Shown: positions 50,775 through 59,497 of the stretch, in pieces
How positions within the stretch are numbered: the stretch's first letter is position 1
Layout: each line of letters opens with the position of its first letter
NCBI RefSeq assembly: GCF_000737785.1
Contig: NZ_JPRO01000005.1
Span: forward strand, 81,315 to 145,314
DNA: 64,000 bases
From: Chryseobacterium luteum
GTDB lineage: Bacteria; Bacteroidota; Bacteroidia; Flavobacteriales; Weeksellaceae
Direction: 5' to 3'
Position numbers and translations under genes: made by a program
Notes under the pieces: generated by a model
Told to the model about the DNA's origin: nothing
The model's database searches: none
The model's input: only the letters and a program-made list of their open reading frames with translations

Positions 50775-50803
50775 AAAACCAGCCCAATGTAAGGCTGGTT
50801 TTC
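50775..50803. terminator. Terminator after the flavin reductase
   Basis: AAAACCAGCC pairs with GGCTGGTTTT around an 8-base loop; T-rich on one side and A-rich on the other. Confidence 0.8.
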
Positions 50804-50899
50804 TATTTATCTGTTAACTGAAAAAATTAATTTACCAAACGGCTCGCTTCATCAAATAACTTGTTGCTTCTTTTATAGTTAAATAATCTATAACGCCGT

Positions 50900-50948
50900 T
50901 GTTTAACTTAAAAATCAACTGAATGATTTATAAATATTTGTTTATCAT
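50900..50948. repeat. Dispersed intergenic repeat copy
   Basis: TGTTTAACTTAAAAATCAAC and the following bases to TTTATCATTA match 347-398 with a few mismatches and one gap. It lies between convergent genes. Confidence 0.45.
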
Positions 50949-51790
50949 TACCTCATATTTTTATTAATAAAATCAATACATTTCTCTGTAACGATATTCA
51001 GGTTGTTAGGAAGAAATTTTTCCGTCCAGGGTTCTTTTGACCCGAAAGTATGATCCGCATTTTCAACTAAAAACAATTCTGAGTTCGGATTAAGAATATG
51101 AAGATGCTCTGCATTTTTTACACTTACGCTTTCGTCATGAGTTCCGTGGATGATCAATACATAAGCTTTGGCCATTTCTGTCGCTCTTTCCACATCAAAA
51201 CGGTGGACATTTTTTTCAAAATCTTCATAAAACTGGTAATAATGCGGCATCTCCTGCTTGGTTCTTCCGTTCAGCACATAATATACACCTTCTTTTTTCC
51301 AGTTTTCCAGAGCTTCATCTTTTGGAAACCGTTCCAGGGTATCTACACTTGCCAGCGTGATAAGCCCGTTGATTCTTTCATCTTCACATGTTTTTATAAT
51401 GGAAATTCCACCGCCCCTGCTGTGCCCCATCAGAATAATTTTCTGGTCGTCTACATTGGGATTTTTCACAAAATGATCGATCACAACACCGAGATCCGAA
51501 AGCTCTTTTGAATAATTATTGTTTCCAAAAGCTTCCAGGTCACCAAAATTGTGAGGATCTTCAACAGTGGTTCCGTTATGGGATGAATTAAATTTCACAA
51601 AGAAAAATCCTGCTTCAGCAAACTTCTCAGCCATCAGGTTCCATGCTCCCCAGTCTTTATAGCCTTTGTAGCCATGAACAAAGATCACTAAGGGTAGCTT
51701 TTCATTGGTTTCGGGATAAATGGCATCAGCAAGAAATTTCCTGGTTTCCGGATTTTCGAGTTTTATATTAAGGTTTTTTATCAATTTCAT
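50948..51790 (-). CDS. Alpha/beta hydrolase family protein
   Basis: 280 residues, cytoplasmic (no signal peptide). It has LVIFVHGYKGYKDWGAWNLM (oxyanion region), the nucleophile in MGHSRGGG and a C-terminal VENADHTFGSKEPW with the catalytic His. The fold fits the dienelactone-hydrolase/prolyl-oligopeptidase-like serine hydrolases. Substrate unknown. Convergent with the flavin reductase gene and divergent from the HipA-like gene. Confidence 0.87.
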   Translation of the reverse strand: MKLIKNLNIKLENPETRKFLADAIYPETNEKLPLVIFVHGYKGYKDWGAWNLMAEKFAEAGFFFVKFNSSHNGTTVEDPHNFGDLEAFGNNNYSKELSDLGVVIDHFVKNPNVDDQKIILMGHSRGGGISIIKTCEDERINGLITLASVDTLERFPKDEALENWKKEGVYYVLNGRTKQEMPHYYQFYEDFEKNVHRFDVERATEMAKAYVLIIHGTHDESVSVKNAEHLHILNPNSELFLVENADHTFGSKEPWTEKFLPNNLNIVTEKCIDFINKNMR

Positions 51791-51931
51791 ATGAAAATTT
51801 AATTATGATTCTTAAATTATATCTACAGTATTCACATTAACCTAAATATATAAAAAAATATTTACCCGGAAAAGTTGACCTTCTATACTGTAATTGATTA
51901 AATACTTATAAAATAACCTTAATTTTGCAGT

Positions 51932-52705
51932 ATGCTGGATTTAAGAACGGTAACCGTCATGCGTTACATCCTGCCTTTACGAGAGGGCGGATCTCTTCCT
52001 GCTTTGGCAGAAGCTGATGATGATTTTAAATATGTACTGAAGTTCCGGGGCGCCGGCCACGGAGTAAAGATGCTGATCTCTGAACTTTTGGGAGGCAAGA
52101 TCACGGAAGCCCTGGGACTGAAGATTCCTGAGCTGGTATTTGCCAACCTGGATGTCGATTTCGGAAGAACGGAAGCTGATGACGAAATCCAGGACCTGCT
52201 GAAGTTTTCGGAAGGCCTGAATCTGGGCCTGCATTATCTTTCGGGTTCTATCACCTATGACCCGGGCGTGCAGGCAGACCCTCTCCTGGCCTCAAAAATT
52301 GTCTGGCTGGATGCATTCATTACCAATATTGACCGTACTTTCAAAAATACGAATCTTCTGATGTGGCACAAAGAACTTTGGGTCATAGACAACGGAGCTT
52401 CCTTTTATTTTCACCATTCATGGCAGAATTTTGATACGGCCGCAAAAACACCGTTCAAATACGTGAAAGATCATGTTCTGCTTCCGAAAGCAAAAATGTT
52501 GGATGAAGCGGATCAGTTTGCTCATGAGGTACTTAATGATAAGCTGTTCAGGGAAATCGTCGATTTGATCCCTGAAGACTGGCTCCATTGGAATGATGCC
52601 GATGAAACCCCTAAAGAGATCCGTGAGGTCTATTTCAGGTTTTTGAAAACAAGGTTAGAAAACTCTCAAATCTTTGTAAACGAAGCTAAAAATGCAAGAG
52701 GATAA
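51932..52705 (+). CDS. HipA-family-like kinase
   Basis: 257 residues resembling the small HipA-family kinases annotated in Bacteroidota: PLREGGSLPALAE at the start, KFRGAGHGVKMLISELLGG, then a catalytic-type NIDRTFKNTNLLM segment (the Asp-x-x-x-x-N motif) and WVIDNGASFYFHH with the metal Asp. The N-terminal HipA domain is missing. It overlaps the DUF3037 gene by 14 bases, a pairing I recall as recurrent. Toxin-antitoxin function is not shown; there is no HipB-like HTH gene. Confidence 0.78.
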   Translation: MLDLRTVTVMRYILPLREGGSLPALAEADDDFKYVLKFRGAGHGVKMLISELLGGKITEALGLKIPELVFANLDVDFGRTEADDEIQDLLKFSEGLNLGLHYLSGSITYDPGVQADPLLASKIVWLDAFITNIDRTFKNTNLLMWHKELWVIDNGASFYFHHSWQNFDTAAKTPFKYVKDHVLLPKAKMLDEADQFAHEVLNDKLFREIVDLIPEDWLHWNDADETPKEIREVYFRFLKTRLENSQIFVNEAKNARG

Positions 52706-53075
52706 AATATACGAATACGCCGTTATACGCCTGGTCCCGAAAGTTGAAAGAGAGGAGTTTTTCAATATCGGGCTTGTGATGTTTTCCAAAAAAGAGAAAT
52801 TCATCCGCATGGAATTTTATTTATGTCCGGATAAATTCAGGCTGATGCACAGCAAACTGGATTATGACGACGTTATCCAGAATCTTGAAAGCTTCAGGAA
52901 AATCGCCGACGGAGATCCGCAAGGCGGCCCGATTGCCCTGATGGATATTCCTGAACGTTTCCGCTGGCTGACGGCTGTAAGAAGTTCCGCTGTCCAGACA
53001 TCCAGACCTCACCCGGGAAAATCCAAAGACCTGGAAAAGACGTTTGGTAAACTTTTTGAGGAGTTAGTAAAATAA
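52692..53075 (+). CDS. DUF3037 protein partnered with the HipA-like kinase
   Basis: 127 residues with the DUF3037 pattern: YEYAVIRLVPKVEREEFFNIGLVMF at the start, CPDKFRLMHSKLDYD and later FRWLTAVRSSAVQTSRPHPG. Function unknown. It starts inside the kinase gene (14-base overlap), so translation is coupled. It may be a partner or substrate of the kinase. Confidence 0.82.
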   Translation: MQEDKIYEYAVIRLVPKVEREEFFNIGLVMFSKKEKFIRMEFYLCPDKFRLMHSKLDYDDVIQNLESFRKIADGDPQGGPIALMDIPERFRWLTAVRSSAVQTSRPHPGKSKDLEKTFGKLFEELVK

Positions 53076-53098
53076 CACTCCTTTATAAAAAGTATTCT

Positions 53099-54121
53099 AT
53101 GAAATTGTCAGTAAACAAAATATCAATCTACAGGCTTTTTATAAACCTGTTTTTTGTTTTCTCTTTAAGTTTATTTAATTTAAGTTATTCACAAAACCAG
53201 CTTGAACCAACAACCGCGAAAAGCAGTCTTCTGCCGGAAATATCATCGGTCTCGGAAAATATCGTCTATAAAATCAATTCAAAAGGGAATCCTGTTTCAT
53301 TAGATATTTATACGCCTAAGACCCGTTCAGACGGTAAAATGCCCGTGGTGATCTATGTACATGGCGGCGCCTGGGTAAAAGGGGATAAAATGGTCAGAGA
53401 CGGAAGCTATATTGAGACTTTCATTTCTAAGCTCCTGGACAAGAAATACGCAGTAATCAGTATCGACTATACACTTCTGAATGACAGCATCCACTTTCCG
53501 CTTCCTTTGGAGGATACTAAAGATGCTGTAAGGTGGGTAAGAAAAAATGCGGCCAGGTATAATTTCGATCCGAACAATATTGGGTTTTTTGGCGCTTCAT
53601 CAGGGGCACATCTGTCGATGCTTGCGGCCTACACACCAGATAATGAGTTTACGGGAAGTCCGGAACTTTCTTCTTATTCTGCAAAAGTAAATTACGTGGT
53701 AGATCATTATGGGCCTTCGGATATGAATAAACTGCTCCATACACGGCTGGGAAAAGTACCTGTCTTTTTTATCGGACTGGCGGTTAAGAAAATCGTGGAT
53801 CTCAGAACGGACCTTGTGAGAGGGCTGTCAGGTTATGATATTAAAAAAGATAGAAGAAAAACTATAGATTATTTCAAAACCATTTCTCCCATAAGCTATG
53901 TTTCGGCAGGTGTTCCTACGTTGATCGTTCAGGGAAATAAAGACAAAGTAGTGCCTATGAAGCAGTCTAAAAAGCTTCACAGGAAACTTAAAAGAGAACA
54001 TATTCAAAACAGCCTGATTATCGTAGAAGACGGTATCCACGGTTTCGGAACAACGGATAAAGCTTATATGGACAAGCTTACCGACCAGATGGTGGATTTC
54101 ATCCAGTCTCAAAAAAAATAA
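53099..54121 (+). CDS. Exported esterase/lipase, alpha/beta hydrolase fold
   Basis: 340 residues with a signal peptide (about 1-32, cleavage near SYSQ). It has the hormone-sensitive-lipase-like oxyanion motif YVHGGAWVKGD, the nucleophile in FGASSGAHLSM and a C-terminal Asp/His pair (NKDKVVPM and EDGIHGFG). It belongs to the BD-FAE/HSL-type carboxylesterases and is probably periplasmic or surface. It follows DUF3037 by 23 bases on the same strand. Confidence 0.88.
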   Translation: MKLSVNKISIYRLFINLFFVFSLSLFNLSYSQNQLEPTTAKSSLLPEISSVSENIVYKINSKGNPVSLDIYTPKTRSDGKMPVVIYVHGGAWVKGDKMVRDGSYIETFISKLLDKKYAVISIDYTLLNDSIHFPLPLEDTKDAVRWVRKNAARYNFDPNNIGFFGASSGAHLSMLAAYTPDNEFTGSPELSSYSAKVNYVVDHYGPSDMNKLLHTRLGKVPVFFIGLAVKKIVDLRTDLVRGLSGYDIKKDRRKTIDYFKTISPISYVSAGVPTLIVQGNKDKVVPMKQSKKLHRKLKREHIQNSLIIVEDGIHGFGTTDKAYMDKLTDQMVDFIQSQKK

Positions 54122-54329
54122 AACATATACATTACGATCCGATAATATCAATAAAAAAACTGTAAATCAATATTATAAATTATAAAATTCAATAGGATTT
54201 TACAAAATTGCTAGTTTACTATACATTTCATCTTTTTTATTCATAAAATAATTAACTTGGCTTTTGTTTAAATTATTCTTAACAAAATATCCTATATTTT
54301 AATTATTCATCCTTAAAAAAACAGATGAT

Positions 54330-56171
54330 ATGGATTTTCTGAATAACACCAATGCGCTTACCCTGATCTTTGTATCAGTACTTGTTTTTGCAATCGCCTA
54401 TCGCTTTTACGGTATCTTCATTGCCAATAAAGTGCTTAGGCTTAATGATAAAAATACTACTCCGGCAGTAGAATTTGCCGACGGTAAAGATTATGTGGCC
54501 ACGAATAAGAATGTACTTTTCGGCCATCATTTTGCTGCAATTGCAGCTGCCGGGCCTTTGGTAGGGCCAGTACTGGCTGCTCAGTTCGGTTATCTGCCCG
54601 GTGCATTATGGATCCTGATCGGATGTGTGCTTGGCGGCGGTGTGCATGATATGGTTGTTTTATTTGCTTCAGTAAGGCATAAAGGACAAAGTCTTGCTTC
54701 CATTGCTTCCAAAGAAATAGGTAAGGCTACCGGAACCGTTGCGGGTTTTGCCATTTTATTTATCCTGATCCTTACACTGGCGGGTTTATCATTGGCCTGT
54801 ATCAATGCAATGCATGAGGCTTCATGGTCACTTTTCACGGTGATCATTACAATGCCTATTGCGGTGATCATGGGTCTTATTATGAGATACAGAAAAAACA
54901 GTGTACTTTTCGCCAGCATTTTAGGCGGTATACTTTTAGTGGCAGGAATCATTGGAGGGCACAGCCTGATGCAGAATGAAACGATAAACAACCTGTTTTC
55001 ATGGGATATAAAAACAATCTCCATTGCTATACCCCTGTACGGTTTTCTGGCTTCTGTGCTTCCGGTTTGGTTACTCCTTGTACCCAGGGATTATCTTTCA
55101 ACGTATCTGAAAATAGGAACAATCATTATGCTGGCTGTAGGGGTTATTGTCATTCATCCTACGATCCAGATGCCGGCTCTTACGGAATTCGTGAAAGGCG
55201 GAGGACCTGTTATAGGCGGACCTGTGCTTCCTTTTATTTTCATTGTAATTGCATGTGGGGCTATTTCCGGTTTCCACGCAGTCATTGCAACGGGGACAAC
55301 TCCCAAGATGCTTAATAAGGAAAAAGAAATCCTTTTTGTAGGCTATGGAGCTATGCTGGTAGAAGGTTTTGTGGCTTTAATGGCTTTGATCGCTGCATGT
55401 ACCTTAATGCCCGGAGACTATTTTGCCATCAATACCCCGAAGGAATCCTATGATGCTTTTCTGGCCGCCCATCCTTCACTGCATGGTGTAGACATTGATT
55501 ATTATTCACAAAAAATAGGCATTGAACTGCATGGAAGAACCGGAGGGGCTGTGTCTTTGGCCGTGGGAATGGCCCACATTTTCAATAAGATTCCATATAT
55601 GGACCAACTCACTGCATACTGGTATAATTTCGCTATCATGTTTGAAGCCGTATTTATCCTGACAGCCATTGATGCCGGAACAAGAGTAGGCCGTTTCTTT
55701 TTACAGGAAATGCTGGGTTCTGTCATTCCTAAATTCAATGATAAGAACTGGGTTCCCGGGATTATCATCAGCAGCCTTTTATTTACTTTCGCCTGGGGCT
55801 ACCTGGTATTTACAGGTAATGTAAGCAGTATCTGGCCGCTGTTCGGAATCAGCAACCAGCTGTTGGCCGCCTGTGGACTGATTGTCTGTACAACAATGCT
55901 GATCCGGATGAAAAGAGGGAAATATGCTTTATGCTCTGCAATTCCCGGAGTTTTTATGGCCGTAATCACGTTCTGGGCAGGCTATATTCAGGTAACAACA
56001 ATCTACCTTCCGAAGGAACAGTATCTGCTGGCAGCTTTAGCAGCAACGGCCATGATCCTGATGCTCATTGTATTTATCGGAGCTTTCATCAAATGGTATC
56101 AGCTTATGCAGATCAAAACGACAGAGATTGACTTCTACGGAGAGCCTGTAAAAGAGCTTGTAGAGAGATAA
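54330..56171 (+). CDS. cstA: Carbon starvation protein A (peptide/pyruvate transporter)
   Basis: 613 residues with about 16-18 transmembrane helices. It has the CstA signatures FGHHFAAIAAAGPLVGPVLAA near residue 65 and GGGVHDMVVLFASVRHKGQS near 110, and ends in a soluble, charged tail. The family takes up peptides or pyruvate under starvation. It is a single gene, flanked by an AT-rich 208-base gap upstream and a terminator downstream. It is shorter than E. coli CstA, near the usual length in Bacteroidota. Confidence 0.92.
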   Translation: MDFLNNTNALTLIFVSVLVFAIAYRFYGIFIANKVLRLNDKNTTPAVEFADGKDYVATNKNVLFGHHFAAIAAAGPLVGPVLAAQFGYLPGALWILIGCVLGGGVHDMVVLFASVRHKGQSLASIASKEIGKATGTVAGFAILFILILTLAGLSLACINAMHEASWSLFTVIITMPIAVIMGLIMRYRKNSVLFASILGGILLVAGIIGGHSLMQNETINNLFSWDIKTISIAIPLYGFLASVLPVWLLLVPRDYLSTYLKIGTIIMLAVGVIVIHPTIQMPALTEFVKGGGPVIGGPVLPFIFIVIACGAISGFHAVIATGTTPKMLNKEKEILFVGYGAMLVEGFVALMALIAACTLMPGDYFAINTPKESYDAFLAAHPSLHGVDIDYYSQKIGIELHGRTGGAVSLAVGMAHIFNKIPYMDQLTAYWYNFAIMFEAVFILTAIDAGTRVGRFFLQEMLGSVIPKFNDKNWVPGIIISSLLFTFAWGYLVFTGNVSSIWPLFGISNQLLAACGLIVCTTMLIRMKRGKYALCSAIPGVFMAVITFWAGYIQVTTIYLPKEQYLLAALAATAMILMLIVFIGAFIKWYQLMQIKTTEIDFYGEPVKELVER

Positions 56172-56201
56172 TCAAGGATAAAATATTCACTAAAAAACAA
56201 A

Positions 56202-56230
56202 ACAGTCCGGATGATCCGGACTGTCTTGTT
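56202..56230. terminator. Terminator between cstA and the second TonB receptor
   Basis: ACAGTCCGGAT and ATCCGGACTGT form a near-perfect palindrome with A and T runs outside, suiting both convergent genes. Confidence 0.8.
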
Positions 56231-56247
56231 TACTAATTATGATTTAT

Positions 56248-58974
56248 TTAAAAATTAAAGTTAAGCCTTGAGAATACATATCTTCCATTCTGTCCAAACT
56301 GGGACGTTGAACGGGAATAGATAAACTGGTCATTGTTGGTCGATGCCGGAAGGTTTTTATCGGGATAAATATCAAAGAGATTATTGACACCTATAGTTAA
56401 TCCTACATTTTTTGTAAACCGGTAGCCCAGTGAAAGGTCGGTAATAATCTTGTCTCCGATCTGCTGATGTTCATTGAACCCGATGATTCCGTCACTATTG
56501 GTGTCAATAATGTCTGCACCTGTCACTTTTCCGAAATAGGTATTTCTAAGATAAACACTTGCATTTTTCCACGAAAGGGTATGAGATAGACTGGCTTTTA
56601 CTCTTGGAACCGCTTCTTCAAGGTACACTCTCGATTTTTCAGAAAAATAAATCTTCTCCAGGTTCGGTGACTGTAAAAGTCCTGATGAGTGGATATCTCC
56701 GACTTTTCGGGTTTCACTCACATTAACCGCAAAATTATTATCCAGTTTTAAGCCTGAAAACCTTGCATTATGGGAAATCACCACATCCACTCCTTTTGTT
56801 TCCGTATCAATCGCATTGGTAAAGAACTGAGCTCCGTTAATTCCCTGGGCATCAAAAGCAGCCTGTGCTGCAGCCGGAACATCCGATCTTAAAAACTGGT
56901 CCGTAAGGATAATCCTGTTGTTGATTCTTGTAAAATATCCGTCTGCTGTAAAAGTAAGGCTTGCAGAAGGGATCCTGTACGTAAATCCTACACTGGCAGA
57001 TTTGGAAGTTTCCTGCTTCAGTTTTGGCATTTCCAGTAAACCGGCAATTTCCGAATCATTGCTGAATGTTCCTACTTCCAGAAGCTGAGTGTTGGTATAC
57101 AATGTAGATGTCACATTATAATAAATCTGGTGAATGGAAGGCGCTCTGAATCCTGTAGAACCCGCCAGCCTCACATTAAAATCCGGAGCCACTTTAATCC
57201 TTGAAGCCAGTTTATAGTTAAAAGTAGATCCGAAATCTGAATAATTCTCGTATCTCGCTGCTGCATCAACCAATAGCCAATTGGTAAAATTGAATTCAAC
57301 ATCAGCATAGGCTGCAACAGCCTGCCTGTTCTTGTCCACAGCATTGAGAGGTTTAAATCCTCCGAAAACCTGGGATCCTCCCGGAAGAGCATTTCCAAAG
57401 AAATCCGTTGCTCTCGGACTTGTATTATTCCACACATTCCCTACTGCATCATAAGTCGCATAAGACGCTTCTTCACCGGGTGTTATTTTAAAATTTTCGT
57501 AACGGTGCTCTGCTCCGAAGGCAACATTAATCCCATTCCAGGCATCATACTTTTTAGAGAAATCTAAATTGACCGTGTTCTGGGAAAACCTTAAACCGCC
57601 TGCATCAAACTCATTGGGAGAAGCAAACCGTAAAGAAGTATTTCCTGTATTACTGATGTTATAGGTAAATGAATTCTGGCCGAATGTATTACTTAAATCA
57701 ATATTCCAGCCGTCCCAATTTCCTTTTATTCCTGCGGAAAGCGACAAATCCTGGATATCCGTTCCAATCTGAGGAAGATAACCGTCCGAATACAATCCCG
57801 TAAACGTTCTGCTTTGGTTAGGTTTTCTGTAAAACCCTCCTGAACTTCCGTGTCTGAAGCTGTACCCTCCGAAAGAATATACTTTCCAGTTATCATTGAT
57901 AGGAACTTCAATATTAGCGAAAAGCTGATGATTATTAAGTTTAGACTGTCCCACCTGCATATTGAAATCTTTTCTGCTCAGTCCTCTGTAAGCCAGTTCC
58001 TGATCTGTAACATCTCCTTTTAAAAGTTGCTGCAAAGCACCAATGGTATTGGCTCCCTGAATCTGATTCTGAAGATCCGGAGAAAAATAATTTACCCCCT
58101 GGGCATACTGATGAATATAATTAACGAGCTGTTGGGAATTAGGAACATTGTTAATATTTGAAAAGAGTGAAGAAAGGTTTACCCCGTCATTCTGAGCACG
58201 TTTTTCAATCGCATTGTACGCATTATAAATTGCTCCGCTTTCCGCACCGGCCCTTGAAGTAGGATTTCTGAACTGTGAAGACCATGTAATATTATAAAAG
58301 CCTCCTTTATTTCCTATCTTATTCCCGTAATTAAGGTCTACCTGGATATTCTGTCCGTCAAAATTTCCCGTATGATCATTGGCAGTTGGGGTTAAGTTTC
58401 CGCCGTAGCTTACCTGGCCTGTTAACTTACCAATATCTTTTTTCAGTTCAAGGTTGATAACTCCTGCTATGGCATCAGAACCGTACTGTGCTGAAGCACC
58501 GTCACGCAATACTTCAATCCTGTTTAATGCGAAAGAAGGAATGGAGTTCAAATCGGTTCCTACCGTTCCTCTTCCCGGTGTTCCGTTGACATTAACCAAC
58601 GCTGAGGTATGCCTTCTTTTCCCGTTTACCAAAACCAATACCTGATCCGGCCCCAATCCTCTTAACTGAGCAGGATCCAGATGATCCGTTCCGTCTGAAT
58701 TGGTTTGAATTGTAGAAGTGAAAGACGGTGCTACCGCATTTAAAATCTGTCCTATACTGGACTGCGGAAGAGCTACTGAAGATTCTTTTATATTGAAAAC
58801 ATCCACCGGAACAGGGCTGTCTATTTTTGATCTGGCACCGGCTCTTGAGCCCAGTATCACTACTTCTTCTACATTATTGGTTTTTACACTGTCTTTTTCT
58901 TTTTCCTGTCCGAAGGCATACGTGCCCAGAAAGAAAAGAACAGAAACTGATAAAATAGTCTTTTTATTTTTCAT
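56248..58974 (-). CDS. Large TonB-dependent receptor
   Basis: 908 residues: a signal peptide (about 1-22), no carboxypeptidase-like N-domain, and a TonB-box-like VVILGSR near residue 40. The plug has QVLVLVNGKRRHTSALVN and GSDAIAGVINL, and a long barrel ends in FSRLNFNF. No SusD partner is adjacent, so it is not a typical SusCD glycan system. The plug resembles receptors for small organic or siderophore-like ligands; substrate is open. Its promoter carries an AGTCTAT-N7-ATAGACT inverted repeat. Confidence 0.92.
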   Translation of the reverse strand: MKNKKTILSVSVLFFLGTYAFGQEKEKDSVKTNNVEEVVILGSRAGARSKIDSPVPVDVFNIKESSVALPQSSIGQILNAVAPSFTSTIQTNSDGTDHLDPAQLRGLGPDQVLVLVNGKRRHTSALVNVNGTPGRGTVGTDLNSIPSFALNRIEVLRDGASAQYGSDAIAGVINLELKKDIGKLTGQVSYGGNLTPTANDHTGNFDGQNIQVDLNYGNKIGNKGGFYNITWSSQFRNPTSRAGAESGAIYNAYNAIEKRAQNDGVNLSSLFSNINNVPNSQQLVNYIHQYAQGVNYFSPDLQNQIQGANTIGALQQLLKGDVTDQELAYRGLSRKDFNMQVGQSKLNNHQLFANIEVPINDNWKVYSFGGYSFRHGSSGGFYRKPNQSRTFTGLYSDGYLPQIGTDIQDLSLSAGIKGNWDGWNIDLSNTFGQNSFTYNISNTGNTSLRFASPNEFDAGGLRFSQNTVNLDFSKKYDAWNGINVAFGAEHRYENFKITPGEEASYATYDAVGNVWNNTSPRATDFFGNALPGGSQVFGGFKPLNAVDKNRQAVAAYADVEFNFTNWLLVDAAARYENYSDFGSTFNYKLASRIKVAPDFNVRLAGSTGFRAPSIHQIYYNVTSTLYTNTQLLEVGTFSNDSEIAGLLEMPKLKQETSKSASVGFTYRIPSASLTFTADGYFTRINNRIILTDQFLRSDVPAAAQAAFDAQGINGAQFFTNAIDTETKGVDVVISHNARFSGLKLDNNFAVNVSETRKVGDIHSSGLLQSPNLEKIYFSEKSRVYLEEAVPRVKASLSHTLSWKNASVYLRNTYFGKVTGADIIDTNSDGIIGFNEHQQIGDKIITDLSLGYRFTKNVGLTIGVNNLFDIYPDKNLPASTNNDQFIYSRSTSQFGQNGRYVFSRLNFNF

Positions 58975-59013
58975 ACCCTTACATCAAATTAATAGTTTAT
59001 ATTTTTTGAGTGG

Positions 59014-59021
59014 CAAATGTA
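59014..59021 (-). promoter_or_regulatory. -7 box of the large TonB receptor
   Basis: TACATTTG on the minus strand fits TAnnTTTG, about 40 bases before the ATG at 58974. Confidence 0.5.
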
Positions 59022-59034
59022 GAATAATTTTATT

Positions 59035-59055
59035 AGTCTATAAAATTAATAGACT
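59035..59055. promoter_or_regulatory. Inverted repeat overlapping the -33 region
   Basis: AGTCTAT (59035-59041) and ATAGACT (59049-59055) are perfectly inverted around 7 bases. The repeat is centred about 24 bases upstream of the -7 box, where the -33 element should be, so it may be a repressor or activator site. Confidence 0.5.
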
Positions 59056-59154
59056 TTTATTTTATGAAAATTTAAGATAGTTTTATTCTATTGGGTAATA
59101 TGATTTTTTAAGCCATCATAAGGTTAGAAAAAGTGATGTCCTGAACTTTTTCAT

Positions 59155-59425
59155 TTTTTTAACGCAAAGATTAATTGCAAGGATGTATTATTAGGCAGGC
59201 AAAGAGCAATAAATCTTTGATTGATTTGACTAAGCGATATATTACCATAGGCTTGATTAACAGACCGTCATATTTTTTTAAGTTAAAGTTTTTAGGATAA
59301 ATTTGTGTTAATAAATGAGTGGGCTTCAAACCACTAATGACTCAAATATTTTTCACGAATATCACTATAGCTCAAAATATATTTGTGTTATTCGTGAAAA
59401 ACATTCGTACTATTTGTGTTTAATA
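59155..59425. repeat. Non-coding gap with inverted repeat TTTTTCACGAATA
   Basis: The gap between the TonB receptor and uvrD has no gene. TTTTTCACGAATATCAC (59349-59364) is inverted at 59385-59401 (GTGTTATTCGTGAAAAA) around a 20-base loop. Repeated TTTGTGTTA and CGTGAAAAA fragments lie nearby (near 59302, 59390 and 59414). A CGCAAAGA/GCAAAGAG fragment at 59162-59210 recalls the other intergenic repeats. Confidence 0.45.
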
Positions 59426-59430
59426 AATAA

Positions 59431-59459
59431 AAAAACGGACCCAAATGGAATCCGTTTTA
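59431..59459 (-). terminator. Terminator of uvrD
   Basis: AAAACGGA pairs with TCCGTTTT around a 12-base loop, with T on the minus strand, about 40 bases past the uvrD stop. Confidence 0.75.
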
Positions 59460-59497
59460 AAATATTATCATCAGCTTCTATGCTGAAAAATTAACTG

